Assembly (NCBI RefSeq): GCF_003391115.1
Contig: NZ_QTJP01000001.1
Span: forward strand, 1,860,001 to 1,924,000
From: Sphingomonas crusticola
GTDB lineage: Bacteria > Pseudomonadota > Alphaproteobacteria > Sphingomonadales > Sphingomonadaceae
Direction of reading: 5' to 3'
Length of the DNA stretch: 64,000 bases
A program made the translations under genes and the position numbers. Shown here in pieces: positions 54,828 through 64,000 of this stretch; position 1 is the first letter of the stretch; each line of letters begins with the position of its first letter. The notes beneath the pieces were generated by a model. That model searched no databases, was not told the DNA's origin, and was given only the letters and a program-made list of their open reading frames with translations.

Positions 54828-56140
54828 ATAGCGGCGAGCGCCTGCTCGAAATCGGCGATCAGATCGTCGGCATTTTCGACCCCGATCGAGATGCGGACGA
54901 GATTATCGCCGATGCCGAGCGCGTCCTTGCGCGCCTGGGGTACCGACAGATGTGTCATTCCGGCCGGGTGGCTGGCGAGCGTTTCGGTGCCGCCGAGGCT
55001 GACCGCGAGCTTGGCGATCTTAAGCGCGTCGAGGAAGCGGAATGCCTCTGCCTCGCCGCCCTTCAAATAGAGCGAAAAGGTTGAGCCCGCGCCCGAGCAA
55101 TGGCGATTATAGATGTCGGCCTGACGCGAGCCTTCCTCAAGGAAGCCTAAATAGCCGACATGTTCGACCTTGGGCTGATCGCGGAGCCAGGCACAGACCT
55201 TGGCGGCATTCTCGCCGGCGCGGCTCATGCGCAGTTCCAGCGTCTCGAGGCTACGCAGCAGCATCCACGCCGGATGCGGATCGAGGATCGTGCCGATCGT
55301 GTTGCGCATCATCCGGATCGGGTTGATCGCGGCCTTCGAGCCGACCGCGCCGCCGGCGACGAGATCGCTATGCCCGCCGGCATATTTGGTCAGGCTGTAG
55401 ATGACGATATCGGCCCCGTGCTTGAGCGGTTGCTGCCACAGCGGGCCGAGGAAAGTGTTGTCGATGACGATCAGCGGCTTTTCGCCTGGGAAGAGCGCGT
55501 CGCGCGACGCGGTCACCGCGTCGATGTCGACCAAAGCATTGGTCGGATTGGCGGGACTTTCGAGATAGATGAGCGGGACGCGGCCGCTGGCATTGGCCTC
55601 GGCCATTACCGCATCGATTTCCTCGCGGGTCGCGCCGGCCGGAAAATCGAGCCATTTGATGCCGAACCGGCCGAGGATCTTGCCGATCAGCGTCTCGGTC
55701 GCGGCATATAGCGGCGCGGAGTGCACGATCGTATCGCCCGGCTGGACCAGAGCCAGCAACACGGTCGCGATGGCGGCCATGCCGGACGTGAAGGTCAGCG
55801 CGTCTTCGGCCTCTTCCCAGATGCCGAGGCGATCCTCGAGGATTTCCTGGTTGGGGCCGTTGAAGCGCGAATAGACGAGGCCTTCGGCTCCGCCCGGGCG
55901 CTTGCCGGTGACGCCTTCGAAGAAGCGCTTGCCCGCGGCCGCGCTGTCGAAAACATAGGTCGAAGTGAGGAAGACCGGTGGCTTGAGCGAGCCCTCCGAC
56001 AGGGCGGGATCGAAGCCGTGGCCCATCATCAGGGTCGCGGGGCTGAGGCGGCGTCCGCCAACCTCCAGCGGCTGATGGCGTGGACGACGCCGCAGCCCGC
56101 CCCCGGTCAGGTCGGCCTCGGTCTTGTCGTCCTCGGCCAT
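54824..56140 (-). CDS. Cystathionine gamma-synthase / methionine gamma-lyase family enzyme
   Basis: A 438-residue PLP enzyme of the transsulfuration family. The PLP-lysine is Lys252 in YSLTKYAGGHSD, with the phosphate-binding TSGMAAIATVLLAL and the substrate loop YLESPANPTNALVDID. Members include cystathionine gamma-synthase, O-acetylhomoserine sulfhydrylase and methionine gamma-lyase; sequence alone does not separate them. It has a longer N-terminal arm (about 40 residues) than E. coli MetB. No other methionine genes are near. Its stop overlaps the stop of the GT-C gene. Confidence 0.88.
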   Translation of the reverse strand: MAEDDKTEADLTGGGLRRRPRHQPLEVGGRRLSPATLMMGHGFDPALSEGSLKPPVFLTSTYVFDSAAAGKRFFEGVTGKRPGGAEGLVYSRFNGPNQEILEDRLGIWEEAEDALTFTSGMAAIATVLLALVQPGDTIVHSAPLYAATETLIGKILGRFGIKWLDFPAGATREEIDAVMAEANASGRVPLIYLESPANPTNALVDIDAVTASRDALFPGEKPLIVIDNTFLGPLWQQPLKHGADIVIYSLTKYAGGHSDLVAGGAVGSKAAINPIRMMRNTIGTILDPHPAWMLLRSLETLELRMSRAGENAAKVCAWLRDQPKVEHVGYLGFLEEGSRQADIYNRHCSGAGSTFSLYLKGGEAEAFRFLDALKIAKLAVSLGGTETLASHPAGMTHLSVPQARKDALGIGDNLVRISIGVENADDLIADFEQALAAI

Positions 56141-56152
56141 GTCAATTCACCT

Positions 56153-56233
56153 TTAGATGATGCGGAACAGAAACAGCGCGATGATGACGACGCCCGGGAC
56201 GCCCAGCAGCCACAAAATCAGACCCTTGCCCAT
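56153..56233 (-). CDS. 26-residue single-pass membrane protein
   Basis: An ATG at 56233 is followed by 26 codons and TAA at 56153-56155. The peptide opens MGKGLILWLLG, continues with a Val-Pro-Gly turn and a hydrophobic stretch, and ends in F-R-I-I. GGGAGAG lies eleven bases upstream, a good ribosome-binding site. It would be one membrane helix. Similar tiny 'LLWLLGVP' proteins occur in other alphaproteobacteria as I recall, function unknown. It is too short for routine gene finding, but the ribosome-binding site and composition support it. It lies between the PLP enzyme and the DUF3297 gene, same strand. Confidence 0.65.
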   Translation of the reverse strand: MGKGLILWLLGVPGVVIIALFLFRII

Positions 56234-56293
56234 CCGAACTCTCCCGTCGGCACGCTCCCAGCGAGCCTGCTACGGAACCGAAACGAGCGGGAC

Positions 56294-56563
56294 TCACGCC
56301 TGTTCCGACTCGGGCGCGCTGTCGCGGAAGAAGGGTTCGACATTGCCGTTGAGCTTCATCGTCAGCGGATTGCCCTTGCGGTCGCGCGTCTTGGCCATGG
56401 CAAGGCGCACCCAGCCCTCGCTGATGCAATATTCCTCGACGTTGAACCGCTCGGTACCGTTGAAGATGATGCCGATGCCGCGTGCGAGGGCATCGCCGTC
56501 ATAATGCGGGCTGCGGGGATCGACCGAGAGGCGGTCGGGCGGGGTGGGAGTGGTTTCGCTCAT
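56294..56563 (-). CDS. DUF3297 family protein
   Basis: An 89-residue protein of the DUF3297 family, which I know from proteobacteria without assigned function. The characteristic start is PDRLSVDPRSPHYD, followed by RGIGIIFNGTERFNVEEYCISEGWVRL and the K-x-R-x-G-N-P-L-T segment near the end. The ATG at 56563 is preferred over an upstream in-frame start because the conserved part follows within nine residues. It is cytosolic, acidic and monocistronic. No function is suggested by its neighbours. Confidence 0.85.
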   Translation of the reverse strand: MSETTPTPPDRLSVDPRSPHYDGDALARGIGIIFNGTERFNVEEYCISEGWVRLAMAKTRDRKGNPLTMKLNGNVEPFFRDSAPESEQA

Positions 56564-56660
56564 GGTGCCGGCCATAGCGGGCTTCTTTTATTGCGTCATC
56601 CCGGGGCGGCCCAGGGGGTGGGGGACCCGGCCGGTTTACCGCCGCTCCGCATCGGAAAAT

Positions 56661-56711
56661 AAAAAAACACCAGAAACGAACTTAATGATCTCGGTCTGGA
56701 ACCGAGGGTCC
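56661..56711 (-). ncRNA. Possible small RNA: second copy of the conserved U-run element
   Basis: On the minus strand, a 5-bp hairpin (56706-56702 with 56694-56690, arm CTCGG) is followed directly by the 29-nt element (56689-56661) that matches the one at 25176-25205 in 28 of 29 positions, ending in seven T residues. A TTGACT box at 56740-56735 overlaps the dihydroorotase stop; a -10 is not clear. The short unit could be a small RNA or a special terminator of the pyrC gene. Ends are approximate. Confidence 0.4.
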
Positions 56712-56736
56712 GACAGAACATATCACGAACAGAAAG

Positions 56737-58062
56737 TCAATCCCACGCTGCCGAGTCGAAGCGTATCGGCCGGCCGATCGCCTTTGCGGCGAGCGCGCCA
56801 TCCCGCATCACGATCCGGCCGCGCACGATCGTGCCGACCGGGCGGCCGGTGATATTCATGCCGGTGAACGGGGACCAGCCGCAGCGCGACGCCAGCCAAT
56901 CCTCTTCAATCGTCCACTTCGCCTTGAGGTCGACCAAGGTGAAATCGGCGTCATACCCCGCGGCGATGCGGCCCTTGGCGGTCATGCCGAACACGCGCTG
57001 GGGTCCGGCCGAGGTCAGTTCGACCAGTCGCTGCAGGCTCAGGCGGCCATGGGCGACATGATCGAGCATCAGCGGCAGCAAGGTCTGCACGCCCGGCATG
57101 CCGCTCGGCGAATCGGGGTAAGGCTTTGCCTTCTCCTCCATCGTATGCGGCGCGTGATCGGAGCCGAGCACGTCCGGCACGCCCTGATTGAGCCAGTTCC
57201 AGATCCCGTCGCGATGCGCGGCGGATCGGATCGGCGGGTTCATCTGGGCATAGGTGCCGAGCCGCGGATAGGCGTCCTCCCCCGCAAGGGTAAGGTGCTG
57301 CGGCGTCACCTCGCAGGTGGCGATATCCTTGTTGCGGGAGATGACCTCCAGCTCGGCCGGCGTGGTCACGTGCAGGATATGGATCGGGCGCCGCGCGGCG
57401 CGAGCCAGGCGCAGGATGCGCTGCGTCGCCAGCATCGCGCTCTCGTCATCCCGCCAGACCGGATGCGAGGACGGGTCGCCGGCGACCCGCTCGCCGAGCC
57501 GGGCCTGCATGCGGGGCTCGTCCTCGGCATGGATCGCGACGCGGCGGCGGCCGTGCGCGAGGACACGCGCCAGTTCCGAATCCTCCGAGACGAGCAGGTC
57601 GCCGGTCGAGGCACCCATGAAGATCTTGACGCCCGCGGTTCCGGGCAGCCGTTCCAGTTCACCCAGCAATTCGGCATTGGCGCTGGTCGCACCGACATAG
57701 AAAGCATGATCGCACCACATGCGATCCTCGGCGCGGGCGAGCTTGTCAGCGATCGCGGCTTCGCTGTCGGTGTTGGGCTTGGTGTTCGGCATCTCGAACA
57801 CGGCGACCACCCCGCCGAGCACGGCGGCGCGGCTGCCGCTTTCGAGATCCTCCTTCGCCTCGAGCCCGGGCTCGCGGAAATGGACCTGGCTGTCGACCAC
57901 GCCCGGAAGCACGGTCAGCCCGGTGCAGTCGACCGTCTCGCCGGCATCGCCCGACTCGCCGATGGCGACGATCTTGCCGTCGCGGACCCCGACCGAGGCT
58001 TCCACCGGCCCCCCGGGCGTCCACACCGTGCCGTTCTTGAGCAGGAGATCGTAAGTCGCCAT
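56737..58062 (-). CDS. pyrC: Dihydroorotase
   Basis: A 441-residue amidohydrolase that closes carbamoyl aspartate to dihydroorotate in pyrimidine synthesis. The first metal site reads SQVHFREPG with Gln59 where the usual HxH has a His, and His61 present. The other sites are EMPNTKPN, KIFMGASTGDLLV (carbamylated Lys candidate in GVKIFMG), AIHAEDE, HILHVTT and LGSDHAPHT. The QVH variant also occurs, as I recall, in a long DHOase subgroup that is active. The ATG at 58062 is chosen over a TTG three bases upstream. It is followed by the U-run element. Confidence 0.92.
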   Translation of the reverse strand: MATYDLLLKNGTVWTPGGPVEASVGVRDGKIVAIGESGDAGETVDCTGLTVLPGVVDSQVHFREPGLEAKEDLESGSRAAVLGGVVAVFEMPNTKPNTDSEAAIADKLARAEDRMWCDHAFYVGATSANAELLGELERLPGTAGVKIFMGASTGDLLVSEDSELARVLAHGRRRVAIHAEDEPRMQARLGERVAGDPSSHPVWRDDESAMLATQRILRLARAARRPIHILHVTTPAELEVISRNKDIATCEVTPQHLTLAGEDAYPRLGTYAQMNPPIRSAAHRDGIWNWLNQGVPDVLGSDHAPHTMEEKAKPYPDSPSGMPGVQTLLPLMLDHVAHGRLSLQRLVELTSAGPQRVFGMTAKGRIAAGYDADFTLVDLKAKWTIEEDWLASRCGWSPFTGMNITGRPVGTIVRGRIVMRDGALAAKAIGRPIRFDSAAWD

Positions 58063-58077
58063 CAATCACTCCCGTCA

Positions 58078-58094
58078 TCCCAGCCAGGCTGGGA
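58078..58094. repeat. 17-bp REP-like palindrome
   Basis: TCCCAGCC-A-GGCTGGGA is perfect with a 1-nt centre, preceded by CGTCA. It lies between the divergent dihydroorotase and YgfZ genes. The same CGTCATCCC start recurs at 63462 and, without a hairpin, at 56594. Confidence 0.55.
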
Positions 58095-58192
58095 CCATGT
58101 CTTTTGCAGCTAGCGTCGCCGCGGGTGGCGATAGACCCGGCTGGGGCGACGAGAAAGTGGTAAGTCGGAAGCCTGCCTCTACATAGACTCCC

Positions 58193-58927
58193 ATGACCGC
58201 GACCACCCTTGCCGACCGCGCCCTGCTCCGCCTCTCGGGTGAAGATGTGCGCGGTTTCCTCCAGGGGCTGGTGACCAATGACGTGACTGGGCCGCTGCCG
58301 GTCTGGGCAGGGCTGCTGAGCGCACAGGGCAAGGCGCTGTTCGACTTCCTGGTGTGGGAGGATGGCGCGGATCTGCTGATCGATTGCGAGCGGGATCAGG
58401 CGGAGGCGCTGGCACGGCGCCTCTCACTGTACCGGCTGCGGCGGGCGATCACGATTGCGCTCGACCACCAATTGGCGGTGCATTGGGCGCGCGAGGGCGA
58501 CATGGGCGTGGCCGATCCGCGTCTGGCCGCGCTTGGCCGGCGCTGGGTCGCCCCACCCGATGAGCCTGTGGAGGGATGGCGGGCCCATCGCCTGGCGCGT
58601 GGAGTTACCGAGGGTGCGGCCGAGCTGGGCTCCGACAAGACATTGTGGCTCGAAACCAATGCGGTCGAACTCAACGGCGTGAGCTTCTCGAAGGGCTGCT
58701 ATGTCGGGCAGGAGAATACGGCGCGGATGAACTGGCGGCAGAAGGTCAATCGCCGGCTGGTCGTGACGCGCGCGGCCGAGGACCCGGGTGACGCGGCCAA
58801 TGCTTATTATCCGGAGCTTGGGCTCGCGGTGAAGCGCGTGCAGGTCGAGCGGATTGCGGCGGGGGACGATGGGCTGATCGTGCCTGACTGGCTAGCGAAT
58901 GCGATCGGTCCCACGACCGTCGCTTAG
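58193..58927 (+). CDS. ygfZ: YgfZ/GcvT-like folate-binding protein
   Basis: A 244-residue protein of the YgfZ family, which uses folate to help assemble or repair iron-sulfur clusters. The diagnostic motif KGCYVGQENTARM is complete, including its conserved Cys, and the N-terminal LADRALLRLSGEDVRGFLQGLVTNDV is typical. The length is a little below the usual range, with a short C-terminal domain. It is cytosolic. Its neighbour aconitase is an iron-sulfur enzyme; they converge, so this is not an operon, though both fit cluster metabolism. Confidence 0.92.
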   Translation: MTATTLADRALLRLSGEDVRGFLQGLVTNDVTGPLPVWAGLLSAQGKALFDFLVWEDGADLLIDCERDQAEALARRLSLYRLRRAITIALDHQLAVHWAREGDMGVADPRLAALGRRWVAPPDEPVEGWRAHRLARGVTEGAAELGSDKTLWLETNAVELNGVSFSKGCYVGQENTARMNWRQKVNRRLVVTRAAEDPGDAANAYYPELGLAVKRVQVERIAAGDDGLIVPDWLANAIGPTTVA

Positions 58928-58935
58928 AAACGACT

Positions 58936-59008
58936 GTCATCGCGAGCGTAGCGAAGCAATCCAGCTTGGGGTCTGGATTGCTTCGTCGCGTCCGCTCCTC
59001 GCAATGAC
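58936..59008. repeat. REP-like double inverted repeat between convergent genes
   Basis: Inner arms (58952-58964 and 58973-58985) form a perfect 13-bp stem, and outer arms (58936-58946 and 58998-59008) pair at 10 of 11 positions. The unit fills the gap between ygfZ and acnA ends. It may be a repeated element or a two-way terminator; no T-run follows it. Confidence 0.65.
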
Positions 59009-59013
59009 GAGGG

Positions 59014-61698
<2,685 letters not shown>

Positions 61699-61855
61699 GG
61701 GCGAGATCCCTCACAGCGATGCGGTATATGGCGGGGGCACTAGCAAGGGGATGGGGGTGGGGGAAGGCGTTTGGCCATCGAAATTCCGGCTTTTGCGGCA
61801 TGGGCAGCGGGATCGATCGCCGGCATCGCCGGTTTCCTGCGCCGAGGAGCTTGCG

Positions 61856-62581
61856 ATGCCCAAGATACTCGATCGCTGGACGGTATTTCCGCATGGGCCG
61901 CTGGAGCAGATTGACGATCGGCTGCTGACCGTCTCCGGCGACATCCCCATGCCGCTCGGCAATTTCCCGCGGCGCATGACGGTGATCGGCCTTTCCGGCG
62001 GCCGCACCGCGATCTGGAGCGCAATGGCGCTGGGCGAGCCGGAGATGGCCCGGATCGAGGCGCTCGGCCGGCCCTCCTTCCTGATCGTCCCCAGTGGCTA
62101 TCATCGCATGGATGCACCGATCTGGAAGGCGCGTTATCCCGACATCAAGGTGATCACGCCCCCCGGCGCCCGGGAGCGTGTCGCGCAAGTCGTGCCGGTC
62201 GAAGCGACCGATGACATTCTCGACGATTCCGACGCGCGGTTCCAGGTGGTGCCGGGAAGCGGCGCGCGTGAGAGCGCGCTTTTCGTTCGGCGTGCATCCG
62301 GATCGACGTTGATCGTCAATGATGTGATCGGCCATGTTCGCCATCCGCGCGGCATCGTCGCGCATGTGCTGACCCGGCTGCTCGGCTTCGGCGCGTCCGG
62401 GCCGCAGATTCCACGCGATATGAAAAGGCTGCTCATCACGGACCCAGAGGCCCTGGCGGCGCAGTTCCGGCTCTGGGCATCCGACCTTTCTCTGGCACGG
62501 ATCATCGTCTCGCATGGCGAGCCGATTACGGCCGAGCCGGCGGCCGTGCTGCGTGCGCTCGCGGCGAGGCTCGACGCTTAG
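61856..62581 (+). CDS. DUF4336 domain protein
   Basis: A 241-residue protein of the DUF4336 family, which has a metallo-beta-lactamase-like fold by annotation. Visible parts are FPHGPLEQIDDRLLTVSGDIP near the start, VIGLSGGRTAIWSAMAL, VPSGYHRMDAP and IVSHGEPI near the end. The classic HxHxDH metal motif is absent, so hydrolase activity is doubtful. GAGGAG lies just upstream of the ATG at 61856; an in-frame extension to 61667 would run over the acnA start. It is monocistronic and cytosolic. Confidence 0.75.
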   Translation: MPKILDRWTVFPHGPLEQIDDRLLTVSGDIPMPLGNFPRRMTVIGLSGGRTAIWSAMALGEPEMARIEALGRPSFLIVPSGYHRMDAPIWKARYPDIKVITPPGARERVAQVVPVEATDDILDDSDARFQVVPGSGARESALFVRRASGSTLIVNDVIGHVRHPRGIVAHVLTRLLGFGASGPQIPRDMKRLLITDPEALAAQFRLWASDLSLARIIVSHGEPITAEPAAVLRALAARLDA

Positions 62582-62595
62582 CGCCGCCGTCAGGT

Positions 62596-63408
62596 CTATT
62601 GCGGCCCGGGCTCCGGGCCGACATGGACATCGACCGCCAGCGCCTCGGCACCCCCGCCAATGCGCGCACCCGATATCGGGGCCGCTTGGCTATGGTCCAG
62701 GCCGATGGCGACGCGGACATAGGATTCGGTCGGGCAGCGCCCTTCATGCGGATCGAAGCCGATCCAGCCGAAACCTTCGACGTAGAGTTCGGTCCAGCCA
62801 TGGGCGGCGTGGGTATCCGTCTCATAAGGCCGGTAGAGATGACCGGCGACATAGCGCGCGGGGTAATGCGCGGTACGGGCGGCGGCGATCAGCAGGTGAG
62901 CCGCCCCCTGCGCGTCGGCCTTGCGATCCGCCAATGCAATGGCGGCGCTGTGATCGCCGCCGACATAGGGCTCGTCGAGGACGAGATGATCGTGGACCGC
63001 TTCGGCCAGCATATGCGCGCCGGCCAGCGGATCACCCGGCAATTGCAGGCTGGCTACATAGTCGTGAAGCGCGGCATCGGCGCGGGTGAGCGCAGTTGGC
63101 TGCAGGAAATGGAGCGGCGGTAGCGGCTCCGCGGCCGCACCGAGCAGCCCGGCGCGATCCTCCGTCAGCACCTCGCCCGAAACCGAAATGGCAATGCGAT
63201 CGAGCGGTCCATCGACATAGAGCATCGTCGTCTCATTGCCGTAACCGTCACGCCCCGGCTTCAGGCGGGCGTCGCGATCGACATCGATCGACCAGGACAC
63301 GACGCTCTGCCCGGCATGATTGCCGGGTGTCAGCCGCAGCAGCTGCACGAGCCGCTTCTGCGCCTCGCTAAATCGGTATTCGGTCCGGTGGGAGACGTAG
63401 AGGCGCAT
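62596..63408 (-). CDS. Transglutaminase-like protein lacking the catalytic cysteine
   Basis: A 270-residue protein with an N-terminal beta domain (MRLYVSHRTEYRFSEAQKRL) and a transglutaminase-like core. The core is normally CQD...H...D. Here the Cys position is Ala166 (DAQGAAHLLIAAAR), while His203 (HGWTELY) and Asp219 (GFDP) are kept. The gene seems otherwise intact, so it is probably a binding or structural protein, not a peptidase. The neighbour upstream is an alpha-E protein, the pairing typical of these families. In relatives such pairs are linked to peptide-ligase-like enzymes, which are not in view here. Confidence 0.85.
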   Translation of the reverse strand: MRLYVSHRTEYRFSEAQKRLVQLLRLTPGNHAGQSVVSWSIDVDRDARLKPGRDGYGNETTMLYVDGPLDRIAISVSGEVLTEDRAGLLGAAAEPLPPLHFLQPTALTRADAALHDYVASLQLPGDPLAGAHMLAEAVHDHLVLDEPYVGGDHSAAIALADRKADAQGAAHLLIAAARTAHYPARYVAGHLYRPYETDTHAAHGWTELYVEGFGWIGFDPHEGRCPTESYVRVAIGLDHSQAAPISGARIGGGAEALAVDVHVGPEPGPQ

Positions 63409-63461
63409 GGCTTCAGCTTAGGGCAGGGCGGGCGAGGGAAAAAGCCCCGAAGCTTCTGTCA

Positions 63462-63490
63462 CGTCATCCCGAAACATGTCGGGGGTGACG
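63462..63490. repeat. REP-like inverted repeat
   Basis: CGTCATCCCGA (63462-63472) pairs with TCGGGGGTGACG (63479-63490) with one bulged base and a G-T pair. It lies between the alpha-E and transglutaminase genes. It belongs to the same CGTCATCCC series as the repeat at 58078. Confidence 0.5.
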
Positions 63491-63525
63491 GCAAGCGCTG
63501 TCGCGCAATGTCGGCGCGAAATGCC

Positions 63526-64000
63526 CTAAGCAAACCTGAATTGCTGGCCGATGGCGCGGTCGATCTGGCTGGCCTCGACCACGAACGCCTCGAGATATTC
63601 GTGCAGGCCCTGCCCGAAGACGGCGTCGATGCTGGTCCGGCTGAGCGTCGTCTGGCAGCGCCGGGCGAGCCGGTCGGCCTCGCCCTGCCGCCCCAACCTC
63701 TTGCCGATATAAGCGAGGTGCTGGACCGCCTCTTCGATCGCGCCGGCCAGGCTGCGCGGCACTTCGCTGCGCAGGATCAGCATGTCGGCGACCAGCCACG
63801 GCTTGAGGCCTTCGCGGTAGAGCCAGCGATAGGCGGTATTGGCCGAAACGGTGTGGAGGATCGTGGTCCATTGGTCGCGATCGATCACGCCGCCGACCTT
63901 CTCGCCCTCCGGCAAGAGCAGGTGATATTTGACGTCGATCAGCCGCGCGGTGTTGTCGGCCCGTTCGATCGCGGCGCCGAGGCCGATGAAGTGATAGGCT
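63526..64000 (-). CDS. Alpha-E domain protein (DUF403), 5' end outside the window
   Basis: Partial; the frame stays open to the window edge, reading A-Y-H-F-I-G-L-G-A-A-I-E-R-A-D-N-T from 64000, and ends at 63526. This is the DUF403 'alpha-E' domain, an all-alpha protein usually encoded next to a transglutaminase and a circularly permuted ATP-grasp protein. Such trios are thought to modify peptides or make a peptide-like compound. The start is missing, so length and start cannot be judged. It is followed by the Cys-less transglutaminase gene after 117 bp. Confidence 0.85.
   Translation of the reverse strand, partial: AYHFIGLGAAIERADNTARLIDVKYHLLLPEGEKVGGVIDRDQWTTILHTVSANTAYRWLYREGLKPWLVADMLILRSEVPRSLAGAIEEAVQHLAYIGKRLGRQGEADRLARRCQTTLSRTSIDAVFGQGLHEYLEAFVVEASQIDRAIGQQFRFA

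Overview
The window is GC-rich, densely packed chromosomal DNA from an alphaproteobacterium, most likely a sphingomonad (Sphingomonas or a close relative). This rests on recognised families rather than on any database search: DUF1491, MmcB, DUF3297, a ScsB/DsbD-type reductase, an alphaproteobacterial dnaN-recF-gyrB cluster and a Bpt-type aminoacyl-transferase. I see no rRNA, tRNA, CRISPR array, insertion sequence or prophage. Most genes are housekeeping or envelope genes, often joined by 4-bp ATGA or GTGA overlaps.

Layout. 0-3.4 kb: small conserved genes (DUF1491, mmcB, ankyrin protein, SCO protein, YcgN, YgjP-like metallopeptidase), then a structured non-coding block bounded by 28-nt inverted repeats. 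3.7-5.8 kb: class A penicillin-binding protein. 5.9-8.6 kb: a three-gene operon (type III polyketide synthase, methyltransferase, flavoprotein) laid out like the srsABC phenolic-lipid genes of Streptomyces. 8.7-16.9 kb, same strand: aldose epimerase, GH47 mannosidase, exported COG4798 methyltransferase, OsmC protein, and an ABC exporter whose permease is fused to an M1 aminopeptidase. 17-20.9 kb: lactate dehydrogenase, SDR, outer-membrane protein and COG4705 membrane protein. 21.2-22.6 kb: a PadR regulator with two membrane proteins and two matching promoter/operator sites. 22.8-26.6 kb: exported TolB-like protein, DUF5996, a possible small RNA and a GH172 enzyme.

26.7-32.5 kb: gyrB, an alpha/beta hydrolase, recF and dnaN. 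32.6-41.3 kb: small outer-membrane protein, rlmN, cyclopropane synthase, mlaA with a small lipoprotein, an ArsR-methyltransferase fusion coupled to a DsbD-like reductase, and an SDR. 41.4-47.7 kb: exported amidohydrolase, 3-hydroxyisobutyrate dehydrogenase-like enzyme, threonine ammonia-lyase, Bpt transferase and ferredoxin reductase. 47.7-54.8 kb: an envelope-glycan island with GtrA, a polyprenyl-phosphate glycosyltransferase, a methyltransferase and three large GT-C-like membrane proteins. 54.8-64 kb: PLP transsulfuration enzyme, a 26-residue membrane protein, DUF3297, a second copy of the possible small-RNA element, dihydroorotase, YgfZ, aconitase, DUF4336, a transglutaminase-fold protein lacking its catalytic Cys, and the start of an alpha-E protein running off the end.

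Most worth following up: a 29-nt element ending in a U-run, found at two unlinked loci with a hairpin upstream of each (25.2 and 56.7 kb); the PadR locus with two matching promoter-operators; the type III PKS operon; the 3.44-3.65 kb inverted-repeat block; and the Cys-less transglutaminase.
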